Positions 28,304 to 37,004 of a stretch of DNA of 64,000 nucleotides are shown here, in pieces (the stretch's first letter is position 1; each line of letters opens with the position of its first letter). This DNA comes from Bacteroidota bacterium (GTDB lineage: Bacteria; Bacteroidota; Bacteroidia; Chitinophagales; LD1): the NCBI GenBank assembly GCA_947479455.1, contig CANJZE010000009.1, positions 1 to 64,000 of the forward strand. The letters run 5' to 3'. The notes under the pieces are model-generated. The model worked only from the letters and a program-made list of their open reading frames with translations, did not search any database and was not told the DNA's origin. The position numbers and the translations under genes were made by a program.

Positions 28304-29131
28304 ATGTCTCTTTTCATCGCATCTTTAAATTCAGGTAGTAACGGTAATTGCTATTATATAGGCAATGAGCGTGAAGCCGTGTTGGTAGATGCGGGCATCA
28401 GTTGCCGCGAAACCGAAAAGCGCATGGCTAAACTAGGGCTCGCGATGGGCAACGTAAAAGCCATTTTTGTTTCGCATGAGCATGGCGACCATATAGGTGG
28501 CTTGCCTATGCTCGCAAAAAAATACAAGCTGCCTGTTTATATAAGCGCGGCTACGCTTCGCAGCAGCGGAATGATTTTGCTGAAGGATTTGGTGCGCGAT
28601 ATTACCACCGCACCGGTAAGCATAGGTGCGCTGCGCGTAACGGCTTTTGAAAAACTGCACGATGCAGCCGACCCTTACAGTTTTATTATTGAAGGCAACG
28701 CAGTAAAAATTGGTGTGCTCACCGATATGGGTAAAGTGTGTAAACAAACGATTCATTATTTCCGCCAGTGCCATGCGGTTTTTTTGGAAAGCAATTACGA
28801 TGAAGAAATGTTGGAGAAGGGCGGCTATCCGCAACGGCTGCAACAACGCATTCGTGGCGGCAAGGGGCATTTATCAAACTTTGAAGCACTCGATTTGTTT
28901 GTGGGGCACCGCGCACCGTATTTGAGTCATTTACTTTTGTCGCATCTTTCGGAACATAACAACAGCCCCGAAGTGGCGCTCGATGTATTCAGTGTGTTTG
29001 CCGATGAATTAACTATTGCTGTGGCTTCGCGCTATCAGGAAAGTCCCGTTTATCATATTCAGCAGAATGAAAATTTATCTGCGAATAAAAATCTCGTGCC
29101 GTTTCATACGGTGCAGTATGAGTTGTTTTAA
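28304..29131 (+). CDS. MBL-fold metallo-hydrolase (YycJ/WalJ-like)
   Basis: 275 aa. Start ATG 28304 (MSLFIASLNSGSNGNCYYIG); an upstream in-frame codon would add 11 residues. Metal-binding SHEHGDH motif near residue 60, further His/Asp ligands in VLTDMG and LLSHLSEHNNSPE. The opening SLNSGSNGNCYYIGNE and VDAGISCRETEKR are typical of the YycJ/WalJ group of beta-lactamase-fold nucleases implicated in DNA repair or cell-wall signalling. Divergent from yqeY across 170 bp holding both promoters. Confidence 0.9.
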   Translation: MSLFIASLNSGSNGNCYYIGNEREAVLVDAGISCRETEKRMAKLGLAMGNVKAIFVSHEHGDHIGGLPMLAKKYKLPVYISAATLRSSGMILLKDLVRDITTAPVSIGALRVTAFEKLHDAADPYSFIIEGNAVKIGVLTDMGKVCKQTIHYFRQCHAVFLESNYDEEMLEKGGYPQRLQQRIRGGKGHLSNFEALDLFVGHRAPYLSHLLLSHLSEHNNSPEVALDVFSVFADELTIAVASRYQESPVYHIQQNENLSANKNLVPFHTVQYELF

Positions 29132-29134
29132 TAA

Positions 29135-29254
29135 GTACCTTTTGCGCGGCAACGCATTGCCAAAGGATTGAAAGATGCCGATGAAGGCCGGCTAAAATCG
29201 TGGAAAGAAGTGAAATCGAAATTGACAAAACGAATTCAATCAAAAGCAAAATAA
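29135..29254 (+). pseudogene. Remnant of an antitoxin-like gene (C-terminal tail only)
   Basis: Immediately after the MBL gene stop, a frame encodes VPFARQRIAKGLKDADEG then RLKSWKEVKSKL and a Lys-rich tail, ending TAA at 29252-29254. The run GL-D--EGR--SWEEVK is typical of the C-terminus of small RelB/CopG-like antitoxins. There is no start codon and a stop sits directly upstream, so only the 3' third survives. It neighbours two other small genes of toxin-antitoxin flavour. Confidence 0.5.
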
Positions 29255-29255
29255 A

Positions 29256-29510
29256 TTACTCTTCGATTTGAGTTTTCAGCAAACCGTTTACTGATAAATC
29301 TTCGTCCACATCGGGCCAATGAATACCATAGCCACCGGGAGAAACAACAAAATTTTCGCGTGCTGCTTGTGATGCATTAGCAAGCGTTTTAGAAATACTA
29401 TTTATTTCAAAACGGTATTCTTTGCCTTCAAATTGAATAAGCAGAAAATTTCCTTTTACCGTTACCGCGTTTTTACTGCTTACTGTTTTCGGTTTTCGAA
29501 TTGTTTCCAT
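29256..29510 (-). CDS. DUF2442 small protein
   Basis: 84 aa, start ATG 29510. The C-terminal part GGYGIHWPDVDEDLSVNGLL is the DUF2442 signature; the middle (LLIQFEGKEYRFEINSIS) fits the same fold. DUF2442 genes are typically paired with a DUF4160 gene, as here, where the upstream partner overlaps by 31 nt. The pair is suspected to be a toxin-antitoxin-like module, but activity is not shown. Intact here while its partner is frameshifted. Confidence 0.8.
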   Translation of the reverse strand: METIRKPKTVSSKNAVTVKGNFLLIQFEGKEYRFEINSISKTLANASQAARENFVVSPGGYGIHWPDVDEDLSVNGLLKTQIEE

Positions 29511-29733
29511 TGGTCTATGATATATTCAAAGTGTTCAAAAATAATTTTACGTACATCCTTTTTGTCTTTCGAATCCATATTGTGTGAATAAGCTTCGCTT
29601 ATTTCAAAGATACTTTCATCGAGCCAAAACTTTGCTTCCATTTCTGCTTTTTGCACATGAATATGCACCGGCTCATTGTTTCGTTAGCGAAAAAATAAAA
29701 TCTCCATCCCGCAATGAGTAATATCGTTGGCAT
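29480..29733 (-). pseudogene. DUF4160 gene disrupted by a one-base frameshift
   Basis: The N-terminal part MPTILLIAGWRFYFFANE reads from ATG 29733; the continuation NEPVHIHVQKAEMEAKFW through the C-terminus FENRKQ reads in another frame to 29480. Joining them at about 29676-29680 by adding one base restores a standard 84-aa DUF4160 protein (usual form FFANEGNEPIHIHVQK). So one base is missing, by mutation or sequencing error. Overlaps the DUF2442 gene by 31 nt. Confidence 0.82.
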
Positions 29734-29737
29734 TGTG

Positions 29738-29752
29738 TTGCTAAGGTAGCAA
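29738..29752. promoter_or_regulatory. Palindrome before the DUF4160 start, possible operator
   Basis: TTGCTAAGGTAGCAA: perfect 6-bp arms with a 3-bp centre, 5 bp upstream of the DUF4160 ATG. Position and symmetry would suit an autoregulatory binding site, as in many toxin-antitoxin operons. No further evidence. Confidence 0.3.
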
Positions 29753-29816
29753 ACAATTAATTTCTCTATAGGATTTCCTCTCTTCTGCATTTCCTAAATT
29801 TCTTCACCTTAGCGCC

Positions 29817-31163
29817 ATGCAAAAAAACATAACCATAGTAGGTGCAGGTTTGGTTGGGTCAATGCTCGCATGTTATCTTTCTAAGCGTGGGCACAATGTA
29901 AATGTGTATGAGCGCAGAGGTGATATGCGCAAAGTAGGCTACTTGGGCGGTCGCTCTATCAATTTGGCGTTGAGCCACAGAGGATGGAAAGCGTTGAAGA
30001 AAATTGGTTTGGCAGAAGGGGTAGAAAAAATTGCTATTCCCATGCGCGGAAGAATGATTCACGATTTGCAAGGCAATACGCAACTGATTCCTTACGGCAA
30101 AGACGGACAGAGTATTTACTCTGTTAGTCGTGGCGATTTGAATCGCATAATGGTAGAAGAAGCCGATAAATTCGATGGTGTAAATTTTTTCTTCGACCAT
30201 CGTTGTTCAAAAATTGATTTCGAAAAAAACAAACTGGTTTTTGAAAAACCGAATGGAGAAGAAGTGCCACAGAACGATACAGAAATAATTTTCGGAGCCG
30301 ATGGTGCGTATAGCGAGGTGCGTTACAAAATGCAAATCACCCCCAACTTCAATTTGCATCAGCAACATGAACCTTATGGCTACAAAGAGTTGCATATTCC
30401 TGCAAGCAAAACGGGCGAGCATCAGTTAGAAAAAAACGCATTACACATTTGGCCCCGAGGCAATTTTATGATGATTGCCCTTCCGAATATGGATGGAAGC
30501 TTTACGGTTACCCTTTTCAATTCGTTTGAAGGAGAAAACTCTTTTGGTGAATTGACAAGCAATGAATTGGTGAAAAATTTTTTTACTGATTTTTTTCCTG
30601 ATGCCGTTCCGCTAATGCCCGAACCTGAAAAAACATTTTTCGAAAACCCTACTTGCTCTTTGGTTACTATTCGCTCTTATCCGTGGAAATACAAACACGC
30701 CTGTTTAATTGGCGATGCGGCTCATGCTATTGTTCCCTTTTACGGACAGGGAATGAACTGCGGTTTTGAAGATGTGATTGAATTGGATGAAATTCTCACT
30801 GGCACAGATAACTGGGATGAAGCGCTCAATAAATTTCAACAACAACGCAAACCAAATACAGATGCCATTGCGGCTCTTGCGTTGCATAACTACATTGAGA
30901 TGCGCGACCTTAGCGGCAGAAAAGATTTTCAATTGCGCACGCAAATTGAAAAGAAGATTGCTGAAAAGTTCGGCAACAAATTCATGACGCATTATGCGAT
31001 GGTTACTTTCAGCGACCTATCGTATTCCGAAGCGCAACAACGCGGTGCAAAACAAAACGAACTGCTCGACAAAATAATGGCCCTGCAAAACATTGAAGAG
31101 AAATGGGACAGCGAAGAGGTTCGGCAAATGGCAGAAGATTGGATAGCAACCAATCTTTCTTAA
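29817..31163 (+). CDS. kmo: Kynurenine 3-monooxygenase
   Basis: 448 aa FAD- and NADPH-dependent enzyme that hydroxylates L-kynurenine to 3-hydroxykynurenine, a step toward quinolinate/NAD or tryptophan breakdown. Start ATG 29817. FAD-binding GAGLVGS at 8-14; KMO-specific ERRGDMRKVGYLGGRS followed by INLALSHRG; YSVSRGDLNRIMV; second FAD motif GDAAHAIVPFYGQGMNCGFE. C-terminal helical region about 380-448 is as in bacterial KMOs. No other kynurenine-pathway gene is in the window. Nearby nadK is not evidence of linkage. Confidence 0.95.
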   Translation: MQKNITIVGAGLVGSMLACYLSKRGHNVNVYERRGDMRKVGYLGGRSINLALSHRGWKALKKIGLAEGVEKIAIPMRGRMIHDLQGNTQLIPYGKDGQSIYSVSRGDLNRIMVEEADKFDGVNFFFDHRCSKIDFEKNKLVFEKPNGEEVPQNDTEIIFGADGAYSEVRYKMQITPNFNLHQQHEPYGYKELHIPASKTGEHQLEKNALHIWPRGNFMMIALPNMDGSFTVTLFNSFEGENSFGELTSNELVKNFFTDFFPDAVPLMPEPEKTFFENPTCSLVTIRSYPWKYKHACLIGDAAHAIVPFYGQGMNCGFEDVIELDEILTGTDNWDEALNKFQQQRKPNTDAIAALALHNYIEMRDLSGRKDFQLRTQIEKKIAEKFGNKFMTHYAMVTFSDLSYSEAQQRGAKQNELLDKIMALQNIEEKWDSEEVRQMAEDWIATNLS

Positions 31164-31175
31164 CTTATGTATCTG

Positions 31176-31183
31176 TATCTTTG
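31176..31183 (+). promoter_or_regulatory. -7 element TATCTTTG before the subtilase gene
   Basis: Perfect TAnnTTTG box 12 nt before ATG 31196 (33 nt before the in-frame ATG 31217). The -33 region shows only TTTC at about the expected place. If used, the leader is very short for 31196, which mildly favours 31217 as the start. Confidence 0.5.
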
Positions 31184-31195
31184 TCTTATCATTAA

Positions 31196-33316
31196 ATGAA
31201 TTTGTCAAAACGATTTATGCGCAAATCTGTTTCGTTATTTTTTACGCTCTGCTTTTTGTTCACCGCAACAAAATCGATTGCTCAATTTATTGAAGTCGAC
31301 AATCGAGTGCTGAATGAATTCATTGTGATGCTACAACCAGCGCATTCAATAGATGCCTTGCTGCAAAACACCACATCACTTAAAGTAAAAGAAGTGCTTT
31401 CACCACGTATGAATATTTATTTGCTCGAAAGAAATTCAACAGAAACGCCTGAACAATTTTTGCTTTCGCTTAAACTAAACGAACACGTAAAACTTGCGCA
31501 GTTCAATCACATCGGTATAAAAGAACGTTCGCTAATTCCTAACGACTCCTATTTCAATCAGCAATGGAATATGTTCAACACAGGTCAAAGTGGTGGATTG
31601 CCCGGTGCCGATATTCAGGCAACAGATGCATGGGCAATCAATCACGATGCAGTAACCTGTGCGGGTGATTCGGTGGTGATTGCTATAGTTGACGGCACTA
31701 TTGATTTGAATCATGAAGACGTAAATTTTTTCACGAACCACAATGAAATTCCCGGTAATAGTATTGACGATGACGGCAACGGATACATTGATGATGTAAA
31801 CGGCTGGAATTCTTCTCAAAACAATGGGAACGTGCAGGGCAATAACGACCACAGTATGCATTTGGCAGGAATTGCAGCAGCAAAAGGTAATGATAGTTTA
31901 GGTGTGGCAGGTGTATGCTGGGGGGCAAAAATAATTCCCGTGGTATATGGAGCCACTACCGAAAGCAACGTGGTGAAAGCTTATGATTATGTGCGCGAAA
32001 TGCGTTTGCTATATAATACCACTTTCGGAACAAAAGGCGCGTATATCGTTGCCACCAACTCTTCGTTTGGAGTTGATTTTGGTGAACCTTCCTCCTATCC
32101 TATTTGGTGCGCCATGTATGATTCAATGGGCTATGTTGGAATTTTGAGTGCTACGGCCACTGCTAACCTAAACATTGATGTAGAAACTCAAGGCGATATG
32201 CCCACTACTTGTCCGAGTAATTATTTGATAGCGGTTACAAATACCACACGAAGCGACACGCGCAATTCAGGTGCTGCATATGGCAAAACCAGTATTGATT
32301 TAGGCGCACCCGGAACGCAAGTTTTTTCAACCTATCACGCCAATCAATACAACGTGATGTCGGGCACATCAATGGCCACCCCGCATATTGCCGGTACTGT
32401 TGCTGCTATGTATTCGGCTGCGTGTTGCGGACTGATTGATTATTCCTATGAGCATCCAGAAGAAGCTGCTTTACTAATTCGCGATTATATTTTGCAAGGT
32501 GCAGAATGGATTTCATCCATGAATAATGTAACCACTACCAACGGACGATTGAATTTATACCGCGCCATTGTGAATCTCAATAAATACAATTGCGACTCGT
32601 GCGATTTCAGTATTGGCATCAACAAAACGGCTATTACTTGCAAAAACAGAAATGATGGTATGTTGAGCGTAGCAATTGATTCGGGGAGTTCTTCGGTTTA
32701 TTCTATTCTTTGGTCAGACTCTTCTTCGAATACAATTCTTACAAATCAGAGCCAAGGTTTTTACAATGTTACGGTGACCGATGGTAACGGTTGTTCGCGT
32801 TTTGCTTCTGCCGAATTGCATCATCCCGATTCTGTAATTATTAGCAATGTAACTTTCGTTCCAGCCGACTCTACAAACGCAGGAGCTATTCACATAGGCG
32901 CTTTTGCTTTCAACGAACAATTGATGTATTCAATTGATGGAGTTAATTATCAGCAAAATGCCACGTTCAGTATTCCTACAAATGGAAATTATACGGTGTA
33001 TGTGCGAAATACTTCGGGATGTGTGGTGCAGCAAAATGTTTTGGTTAGTTCTGTGGAAGAGTTGCAAGTTGCGGGTTACGAGTTGAAGGTTTATCCGAAT
33101 CCTGTTAGTGATGAGTTAACCGTTTACAGTTTACAGTTTACAGCAGAGAAAACAACCCTTCAAATATTTGATGCAACGGGAAGAAAAATTGTTGAAGCAA
33201 TTCCGGTAACTTCAAACTTTAAACAGCAAACAGCAAACTTTGCCAGCGGAATTTATTTTCTCTCCACCGAATCATGGCACCAAAAACTCACCCGCAGATT
33301 TGTGGTGAATAAATAA
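31196..33316 (+). CDS. Secreted S8 (subtilisin-like) serine protease with T9SS sorting domain
   Basis: 706 aa from ATG 31196; ATG 31217 (MRKSVSLFFTLCFLF) also gives a good signal peptide ending KSIAQ. Prodomain-like region about 31-110, catalytic domain about 115-445: Asp166 in IVDGTID, His222 in HSMHLAGI, oxyanion Asn288 in ATNSSFG, Ser392 in SGTSMATPHIAG. The Asp and His motifs depart from the usual DTG and HGTHVAG forms but keep the triad. Then an SprB-repeat-like segment (ILWSDSSSNTILTNQSQGFY, VTDGNGC) and a type A T9SS CTD from about 625 (VYPNPVSDEL; SGIYFLSTE; RRFVVNK). A surface or extracellular protease. Confidence 0.93.
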   Translation: MNLSKRFMRKSVSLFFTLCFLFTATKSIAQFIEVDNRVLNEFIVMLQPAHSIDALLQNTTSLKVKEVLSPRMNIYLLERNSTETPEQFLLSLKLNEHVKLAQFNHIGIKERSLIPNDSYFNQQWNMFNTGQSGGLPGADIQATDAWAINHDAVTCAGDSVVIAIVDGTIDLNHEDVNFFTNHNEIPGNSIDDDGNGYIDDVNGWNSSQNNGNVQGNNDHSMHLAGIAAAKGNDSLGVAGVCWGAKIIPVVYGATTESNVVKAYDYVREMRLLYNTTFGTKGAYIVATNSSFGVDFGEPSSYPIWCAMYDSMGYVGILSATATANLNIDVETQGDMPTTCPSNYLIAVTNTTRSDTRNSGAAYGKTSIDLGAPGTQVFSTYHANQYNVMSGTSMATPHIAGTVAAMYSAACCGLIDYSYEHPEEAALLIRDYILQGAEWISSMNNVTTTNGRLNLYRAIVNLNKYNCDSCDFSIGINKTAITCKNRNDGMLSVAIDSGSSSVYSILWSDSSSNTILTNQSQGFYNVTVTDGNGCSRFASAELHHPDSVIISNVTFVPADSTNAGAIHIGAFAFNEQLMYSIDGVNYQQNATFSIPTNGNYTVYVRNTSGCVVQQNVLVSSVEELQVAGYELKVYPNPVSDELTVYSLQFTAEKTTLQIFDATGRKIVEAIPVTSNFKQQTANFASGIYFLSTESWHQKLTRRFVVNK

Positions 33317-33338
33317 ATTCGCCAACTTAATTGCCTGC

Positions 33339-33803
33339 ATGATGCTTAGAAAAACAGTTATTGGTTTCGTTTTTATGCTACTGGGGTTTGCTGCTTTTCC
33401 GCAGGTAAAAAATCATTTTACTAAAAAGGAGATGAAAAAAAATCCTGTTTGGGTGGGGATGATAAAGGATGAACACGTCAATTATTTCGAAGCGCTTAAA
33501 GCATTTGAATTGTATTTCACCGCGCATAAATTTCCGGTTATGGAAGAAGAGGAGATGGGGCGCAATGAAAAATTGAAAGAGCGTATTTTAAAAAGCGAAG
33601 CGAAATACAAAAAGAAAAAACGCAAAGAAGTGATTGAACCAAATGCTTTGGAAAAAGAAAAACATGAACAAACAAAACTTGCCTTCGAAGTAAAACGCTT
33701 TAACCATTGGGAAATGCAAACCCGCCCGTTTGTAAAAGAAGATGGAAGTATAATGAGTGCCGAAGAGCAAATGAAAGTTTGGAAAGAATCGAAAGGTGAG
33801 TGA
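33339..33803 (+). CDS. Small secreted protein of unknown function
   Basis: 154 aa; ATG 33339 or 33342. Signal-peptide-like N-terminus (LRKTVIGFVFMLLGFAAF), then a highly charged, Lys/Glu-rich helical protein (KSEAKYKKKKRKEVIE) without cysteines or recognisable domain. Probably periplasmic. It lies 22 bp after the protease and 24 bp before the second propeller cargo, suggesting co-transcription. TAAATTCG at 33314-33321 resembles a -7 box. Confidence 0.7.
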   Translation: MMLRKTVIGFVFMLLGFAAFPQVKNHFTKKEMKKNPVWVGMIKDEHVNYFEALKAFELYFTAHKFPVMEEEEMGRNEKLKERILKSEAKYKKKKRKEVIEPNALEKEKHEQTKLAFEVKRFNHWEMQTRPFVKEDGSIMSAEEQMKVWKESKGE

Positions 33804-33827
33804 AAAGTAAATAGCGAATAGCCAATA

Positions 33828-36800
33828 GTGAAATATAAATCCCGTTTCCGCTTTCCAATAATTTTCTTACTGTTTTTGAGTAGCAGTTATTTTTCGTGCG
33901 CTCAAATCCTCGGCAATTGGTCATTGACAGGCCCTTCAAAATTTCCTACAAATATCACCGGACAAGTGAATGGCATGGGACGAGTTTCTCAACTAAAATT
34001 TCATCCTACTAATCCGAATAAAGTTTACGCAGTAAGCGCTACAGGAGGTTTGTGGACGAGCAATAACAGTGGCACTTCGTGGAATTTTACCGGCACCGAT
34101 AATTTACCGCAGCTTTCATTCGCAAGTGTGTGTATTGATTACACTAACGATTCAATTTTATATCTCGGTGGTGGCGATGCAAATTATTATAGCCGTAGTT
34201 TGTTTGCTGTTGGAAAAAGTACCGATGCGGGAGCCACTTGGGTTGCAGCTAACACAGGCATTGGAAATCGTTTAGTGATTGAAATGCTGATGTCGCCTAT
34301 TGACCATAACGTAATTATTGCGGCTACCGATGATGGAATTTTTAAAAGCTATGATGGCGGTGTTAACTGGGTAGAGAAATATGCAACTGAAAGTTTCACA
34401 GACATGGTTTACAAAGCCGTGGCAAACTCTTCTATCATTTACGCGGTAAGTTTCAAACAAATTTTTCGTTCCACAGATTTAGGCGAAACATGGACCACGC
34501 TCACTAATGGCGTAACCATTCCTAACGGTGATGGTGAAGGAATGCGATTAGCAGTAACACCTGCTGATACCAACAGAGTTTATGTAGCTATGATTGCGAA
34601 CCGCGGAAATATTTTGCGCTCAGATGATGGTGGCGATTCGTGGCTCACCGTAAAAAATGATTTCGATACAAGTTTGGTGGGCTATGCCATTGACGAAGAT
34701 GGGCAAGGCAATTATAATTTTACGTTGATCGCGCATCCTCAACATCCCGATTGGTTATTTCTTTCAGCACATTGTCATTGGCGTTCGCTCGATGGCGGTT
34801 ACAGCTGGAAAAAACTCACGAACTGGTGGACGAATTGCCATACTGATATGCACGACTATGAATTTAATCCTGCAAATCCCGATGAGTTATTGAGTGCCAA
34901 TGATGGTGGAGTTTGGACAAGCAGCGACACAGCACAAACGTGGAATGCGAAATGTGATTTTTTGAGCAACACTGAATTTTATCATGCTGGCCAAAGTAAT
35001 TTGCATAGAGGATTGATGGACGGGGGAACGCAAGACAATGGCGAGCTTTACATGAGTAATTACAATTGGTTCACCAATCGTGGTGGCGACTGGACAACCA
35101 AAATTGCTTTCGATTTTCTTTCTTCCGATTACTGTTATGAAATTGCAGAAGGCACACGAAGAGGATTGACGGGTGGAGAAACCAATTTAAATTTCCCTTT
35201 CACACCTGATAACACAGTGGAATTAGAATTTACTCCTGATGCTCCGCAAACTTGCTTTGCATCGTTTGATGACTTGTGGCGAACTGACACGCTAGCTTCA
35301 AACAATATTGTTTGGCAAAAAATTTCGAACATCGGCATTCAATTGTTTGATATTGCTTCTATTCCCGGCAATGCGAACATTCTATATGCCGTAACCAATA
35401 ACAAACGACTATACAGAACCGATAATGCGCTCGATGCAAATCCAACATGGGCTGGTCCGTTTACTCTTCTAACTGGAACAAATGTTTACGCAAGCATTGC
35501 AACAATTGGCAGCGATACAAATGTGGTTTACGTTTCGTGCAACAATAAAATTTATCGCTCTTCAACTAAAGGAAGTACCTGGGTAAACGTTACACTCAAC
35601 CTTCCAACCACCAACATCAAAAAAATTGTGCATGATGTTTATAGCACCGATGAATCTATTTATGCGCTTGTAGGAAACGCTGTTTGGTTTAAGAACAATA
35701 CCATGAGCAGTTGGGTGAATTATACTTTCGGTTTACCAACGATAGCACAGTCGCGCGATTTACTGCTTTTTAATAACGGAACTTCTAACGCAGTGCTTCG
35801 CGTTTCATTTTTCGGAAGAGGAATTTGGGAAACGCCTCTATATTCAACACCCATTTGCGCTCCATCCGATTCAAGTTTTGCAACAAATATCACCATGAAT
35901 TCCGCTTTGCTGAATTGGACTGCTTCGGGTAACGGAAACTATGTTCTTGTTTACAAAGCACTCAATGCCATAAAATGGGATACCGTAAATGTTTCGTCAA
36001 ATTCTTTTTCGCTTAGCGCGCTTTCTCCGGATTCAAAATATGTTTTCCGTGTGCAAACCCGTTGCAACGGAAATTATTACAGCGGCTTTTCATTGCCTTG
36101 TGTTTTCACTACAGCGTGCGAACCTATTCCAACGCAATGGAGTCATGAAGATATTGGAACCGTTGGTGTGCCCGGTGATGTGTGTTATGATTCGCCAACA
36201 CAAACCTATCGCATGATTGGTTCGGGAAAAGATATTTGGGATTACGAAGACCATTTTCATTACATGTATATGCGTGTGCATGGCGATGTAACCATGACCG
36301 CCTATTGCGAAAGTATAGAAGATATTTACGAATGGTCGAAAGCCGGGCCAATGATTCGCGAAGTGCTGGATAGTAATTCACTACATGCTATGATGGCAAT
36401 AACTCCAGGTAATGGTGCGGCATTTCATCGCAGAAACAATAACACCAGTTACACCGCTAATTATAACGACACCAGTTTTCACGCTCCGCTTTGGTTGCGC
36501 ATGGCACGCGTTGGCAATTCGTTTACGGGTTCTGTTTCGCCCGACAATATAACTTGGACAGATATTCATACCTCTACCATTACAATGCCCGACACTACTT
36601 TTATTGGCCTGGCACACACCAGCCATATTGATGCATTGCTCAGTAATAGCGTGTTTAAATTCATTGATATTTCTCCCGCTTCTGCTGTAATTACCAGAAT
36701 AGAAAATTTACAACAAACAGATTTTGATTTTGAAATTTTTCCGAATCCTGCTAATGAAGAGTTGATGGTTCGCGGTTCCCAATTTGCGGAAAGAAAAACC

Positions 36801-36962
36801 TTGCTCGAAGTTTTTGATGTGGCCGGAAGAAAAATTTATTCGGCAATGCCAACAACTGCTTTTTTTAAACTAAGAACTTCAAATTTTTCAAATGGAATTT
36901 ATTTTCTGGAAGTAAAAACGGGAAATACTTCTGCTGTGAAAAAATTTGTGGTGGCGCATTAA
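33828..36962 (+). CDS. Secreted multidomain beta-propeller protein with Fn3-like domain and T9SS sorting domain
   Basis: 1044 aa from GTG 33828 (MKYKSRFRFPIIFLLFLSSS), which is needed for the signal peptide. Residues about 30-620: sortilin/BNR-type propeller with repeats such as GGLWTSNNSGTSWNFT, DGIFKSYDGGVNWVEK, ILRSDDGGDSWLTV. About 620-710: fibronectin-III-like (SALLNWTASGNGNYVLVYKA). About 715-930: DUF1349/concanavalin-like beta-sandwich (DYEDHFHYMYMRVHGDVTMT; SKAGPMIREVLD). C-terminal T9SS type A domain (IFPNPANEEL; NGIYFLEVKTGN; KKFVVAH). Likely a surface-exposed carbohydrate-active or adhesive protein. Shares propeller type with the 7323-9851 product. Confidence 0.85.
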   Translation: MKYKSRFRFPIIFLLFLSSSYFSCAQILGNWSLTGPSKFPTNITGQVNGMGRVSQLKFHPTNPNKVYAVSATGGLWTSNNSGTSWNFTGTDNLPQLSFASVCIDYTNDSILYLGGGDANYYSRSLFAVGKSTDAGATWVAANTGIGNRLVIEMLMSPIDHNVIIAATDDGIFKSYDGGVNWVEKYATESFTDMVYKAVANSSIIYAVSFKQIFRSTDLGETWTTLTNGVTIPNGDGEGMRLAVTPADTNRVYVAMIANRGNILRSDDGGDSWLTVKNDFDTSLVGYAIDEDGQGNYNFTLIAHPQHPDWLFLSAHCHWRSLDGGYSWKKLTNWWTNCHTDMHDYEFNPANPDELLSANDGGVWTSSDTAQTWNAKCDFLSNTEFYHAGQSNLHRGLMDGGTQDNGELYMSNYNWFTNRGGDWTTKIAFDFLSSDYCYEIAEGTRRGLTGGETNLNFPFTPDNTVELEFTPDAPQTCFASFDDLWRTDTLASNNIVWQKISNIGIQLFDIASIPGNANILYAVTNNKRLYRTDNALDANPTWAGPFTLLTGTNVYASIATIGSDTNVVYVSCNNKIYRSSTKGSTWVNVTLNLPTTNIKKIVHDVYSTDESIYALVGNAVWFKNNTMSSWVNYTFGLPTIAQSRDLLLFNNGTSNAVLRVSFFGRGIWETPLYSTPICAPSDSSFATNITMNSALLNWTASGNGNYVLVYKALNAIKWDTVNVSSNSFSLSALSPDSKYVFRVQTRCNGNYYSGFSLPCVFTTACEPIPTQWSHEDIGTVGVPGDVCYDSPTQTYRMIGSGKDIWDYEDHFHYMYMRVHGDVTMTAYCESIEDIYEWSKAGPMIREVLDSNSLHAMMAITPGNGAAFHRRNNNTSYTANYNDTSFHAPLWLRMARVGNSFTGSVSPDNITWTDIHTSTITMPDTTFIGLAHTSHIDALLSNSVFKFIDISPASAVITRIENLQQTDFDFEIFPNPANEELMVRGSQFAERKTLLEVFDVAGRKIYSAMPTTAFFKLRTSNFSNGIYFLEVKTGNTSAVKKFVVAH

Positions 36963-37004
36963 ACTTTCTCCCGCTTCAAAACTTCTCTCCTTTATATTCG
37001 CCCC

